Source: Prevotellaceae bacterium UBA1710
GTDB lineage: Bacteria; Bacteroidota; Bacteroidia; Bacteroidales; Bacteroidaceae
Length of the DNA: 12,493 nucleotides
Assembly (NCBI GenBank): GCA_002317355.1
Contig: DCJC01000074.1
Location: 1-12,493, forward strand
Direction: 5' to 3'
The notes under the pieces were generated by a model, which saw only the letters and a list, made by a program, of their open reading frames with translations, searched no databases and was not told the origin of the DNA. A program made the position numbers and the translations under genes. This document shows positions 11,631 through 12,493 of the stretch, piece by piece (within the stretch, counting starts at the first letter, position 1; every line of letters starts with the position of its first letter).

Positions 11631-12493
11631 GTGAGTACAGATGTTATCTCTGAAATTACTCGCTTAACGGAAAAAGATTGCTATCATCTCGTAGAACGCC
11701 ATAAAAAACAGCATACATACCCTATGCACAGGCATGGCGAAATGGAGATTAATTTCGTAGAGAATTGTATCGGCAATCGAAGAGTCGTTGGCGACAGTAT
11801 AGAGATCTTAGGAAACTATGATCTCGCACTTCTTGGTGGTGGACTCGAGCATACTTGGGATCAGTATGAATGTGAGTCGGCTGATATCCGTGAAATAACT
11901 ATTCATTTCTCGAAGGATTTATTTGCTGATTCTTTTCTTGCCAAGACACACATGCAGCCTCTTTATGATCTTTTCCAGAGAGCTGAGTTGGGTGTTGCTT
12001 TTGGCATGAAGACCATCATGAAGGTTTATCCGAGACTTAATGAACTTGTCAATATGGAACCTGGCTTCTATAGTGTGATGAAGTTCTTTGAGTTGATGTA
12101 TGAACTCTCAATCAGCACAGATTATAAGCTTTTGTCTTCCAGTGCGTTTGCTCATGTTAAGATGAGTACGGATTCACGTCGTGTGCAGAAGGTTAAGGAG
12201 TATATAGATTCGCATTATCGTGATGATATCCGTCTGCAGGATTTGTCGGATCTTGTTTCTATGACTTCTACTGCCTTCAGCAGATTCTTTAAGTTGCGTA
12301 CCAACAAGAGTATTTCTGAGTATATCATTGATATTCGTCTTGGGCATGCTTCGCGACTTCTTGCTGATAGTACTATGGCGGTAGTTGAGGTTTGCTATCA
12401 TTGCGGATTCAATAACATCTCTAACTTTAACCGTATCTTCAAGAAACGCAAAGGCTGTACGCCTACAGAGTTTAGGGATAATTATCACAAGAA
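11631..12493 (+). CDS. AraC-family transcription regulator with N-terminal cupin (3' end beyond window)
   Basis: The frame runs open from 11631 to the window edge (287 codons plus two bases). The preceding in-frame stop is TAA at 11616-11618. The first reasonable start is therefore GTG at 11631; the first ATG in frame (11724) would cut into the conserved sensor domain. Residues about 25-110 form a cupin-type sensor (TYPMHRHGEMEINFVE, GNYDLALLGGGLEHTW). Residues about 183-287 form the AraC/XylS double helix-turn-helix (IRLQDLSDLVSMTSTAFSRFFK and VVEVCYHCGFNNISNFNRIFKK, then GCTPTEFR). The last of these is normally near the C-terminus, so only a few codons are missing. Such proteins bind a small sugar-like ligand and activate nearby genes. 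Its place 81 bp after the GH2 gene suggests it controls that enzyme, which is inference. Confidence 0.88.
   Translation, partial: MSTDVISEITRLTEKDCYHLVERHKKQHTYPMHRHGEMEINFVENCIGNRRVVGDSIEILGNYDLALLGGGLEHTWDQYECESADIREITIHFSKDLFADSFLAKTHMQPLYDLFQRAELGVAFGMKTIMKVYPRLNELVNMEPGFYSVMKFFELMYELSISTDYKLLSSSAFAHVKMSTDSRRVQKVKEYIDSHYRDDIRLQDLSDLVSMTSTAFSRFFKLRTNKSISEYIIDIRLGHASRLLADSTMAVVEVCYHCGFNNISNFNRIFKKRKGCTPTEFRDNYHK

Noticed and set aside
11724..11726. First in-frame ATG as the start of the AraC gene
   Set aside because: It would delete the start of the cupin domain; GTG at 11631 keeps the full sensor and lies just after an in-frame stop.

Overview
This window looks like chromosomal DNA from a Bacteroidota bacterium, most likely Prevotella/Segatella or a close relative. 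The evidence is the A+T-rich intergenic DNA, several promoters of the Bacteroidota form TTTG-N20/21-TAnnTTTG, weak or absent Shine-Dalgarno sites, and the gene families present: a periplasmic beta-propeller (Reg_prop/Y_Y_Y) regulator, a DUF4982-type family 2 glycoside hydrolase, a TlpA-like secreted protein and a small outer-membrane barrel. The genus is inferred from overall look, not from a database match. All genes seen are on the + strand.

Layout. (1) Positions 1-308: a long imperfect inverted repeat (28-151), then a promoter. (2) Positions 309-4151: a secreted degenerate thioredoxin-fold protein; an ECF sigma factor; a single-span membrane protein that is probably its anti-sigma partner; and an exported protein with a C-terminal coiled coil. 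A 51-bp direct repeat (1545-1595 and 2969-3019, one mismatch) follows the stop codons of the first and third genes and so brackets the sigma/anti-sigma pair. (3) Positions 4153-4414: a strong hairpin whose right arm contains the -33 box of the next promoter, then a leader of about 180 nt with short repeats. (4) Positions 4415-7252: a 945-residue membrane regulator with the sensor half of a hybrid two-component system and an AraC-type DNA-binding domain, but no kinase or receiver domains. Its cytoplasmic linker is encoded by simple-repeat DNA. (5) Positions 7253-7795: 543 bp without a gene, rich in hairpins and bounded in part by a 16-bp inverted repeat, ending in a good promoter. (6) Positions 7796-8642: an outer-membrane barrel protein with a clear intrinsic terminator. 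(7) Positions 8688-8919: a promoter and tRNA-Ser(GGA), followed 92 bp later by a second copy of the tRNA 3' end. (8) Positions 9096-11549: a secreted GH2 beta-galactosidase-like enzyme. (9) From 11631 to the window edge: an AraC-family regulator starting at GTG and missing only its last few codons.

How the parts may work together. Block 2 reads as an envelope-signalling module: sigma factor, membrane-bound inhibitor and exported proteins that could be its sensors or targets. The GH2 enzyme and the AraC regulator right after it look like a small glycan-use unit. The propeller regulator is not next to a SusC/SusD pair here, so its ligand and targets cannot be read from context. The most unusual items are the kinase-less propeller/AraC regulator with its repeat-derived linker, the direct repeats around the sigma pair, and the tRNA-Ser 3'-end duplication. 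I did not find a complete new defence or mobile system.
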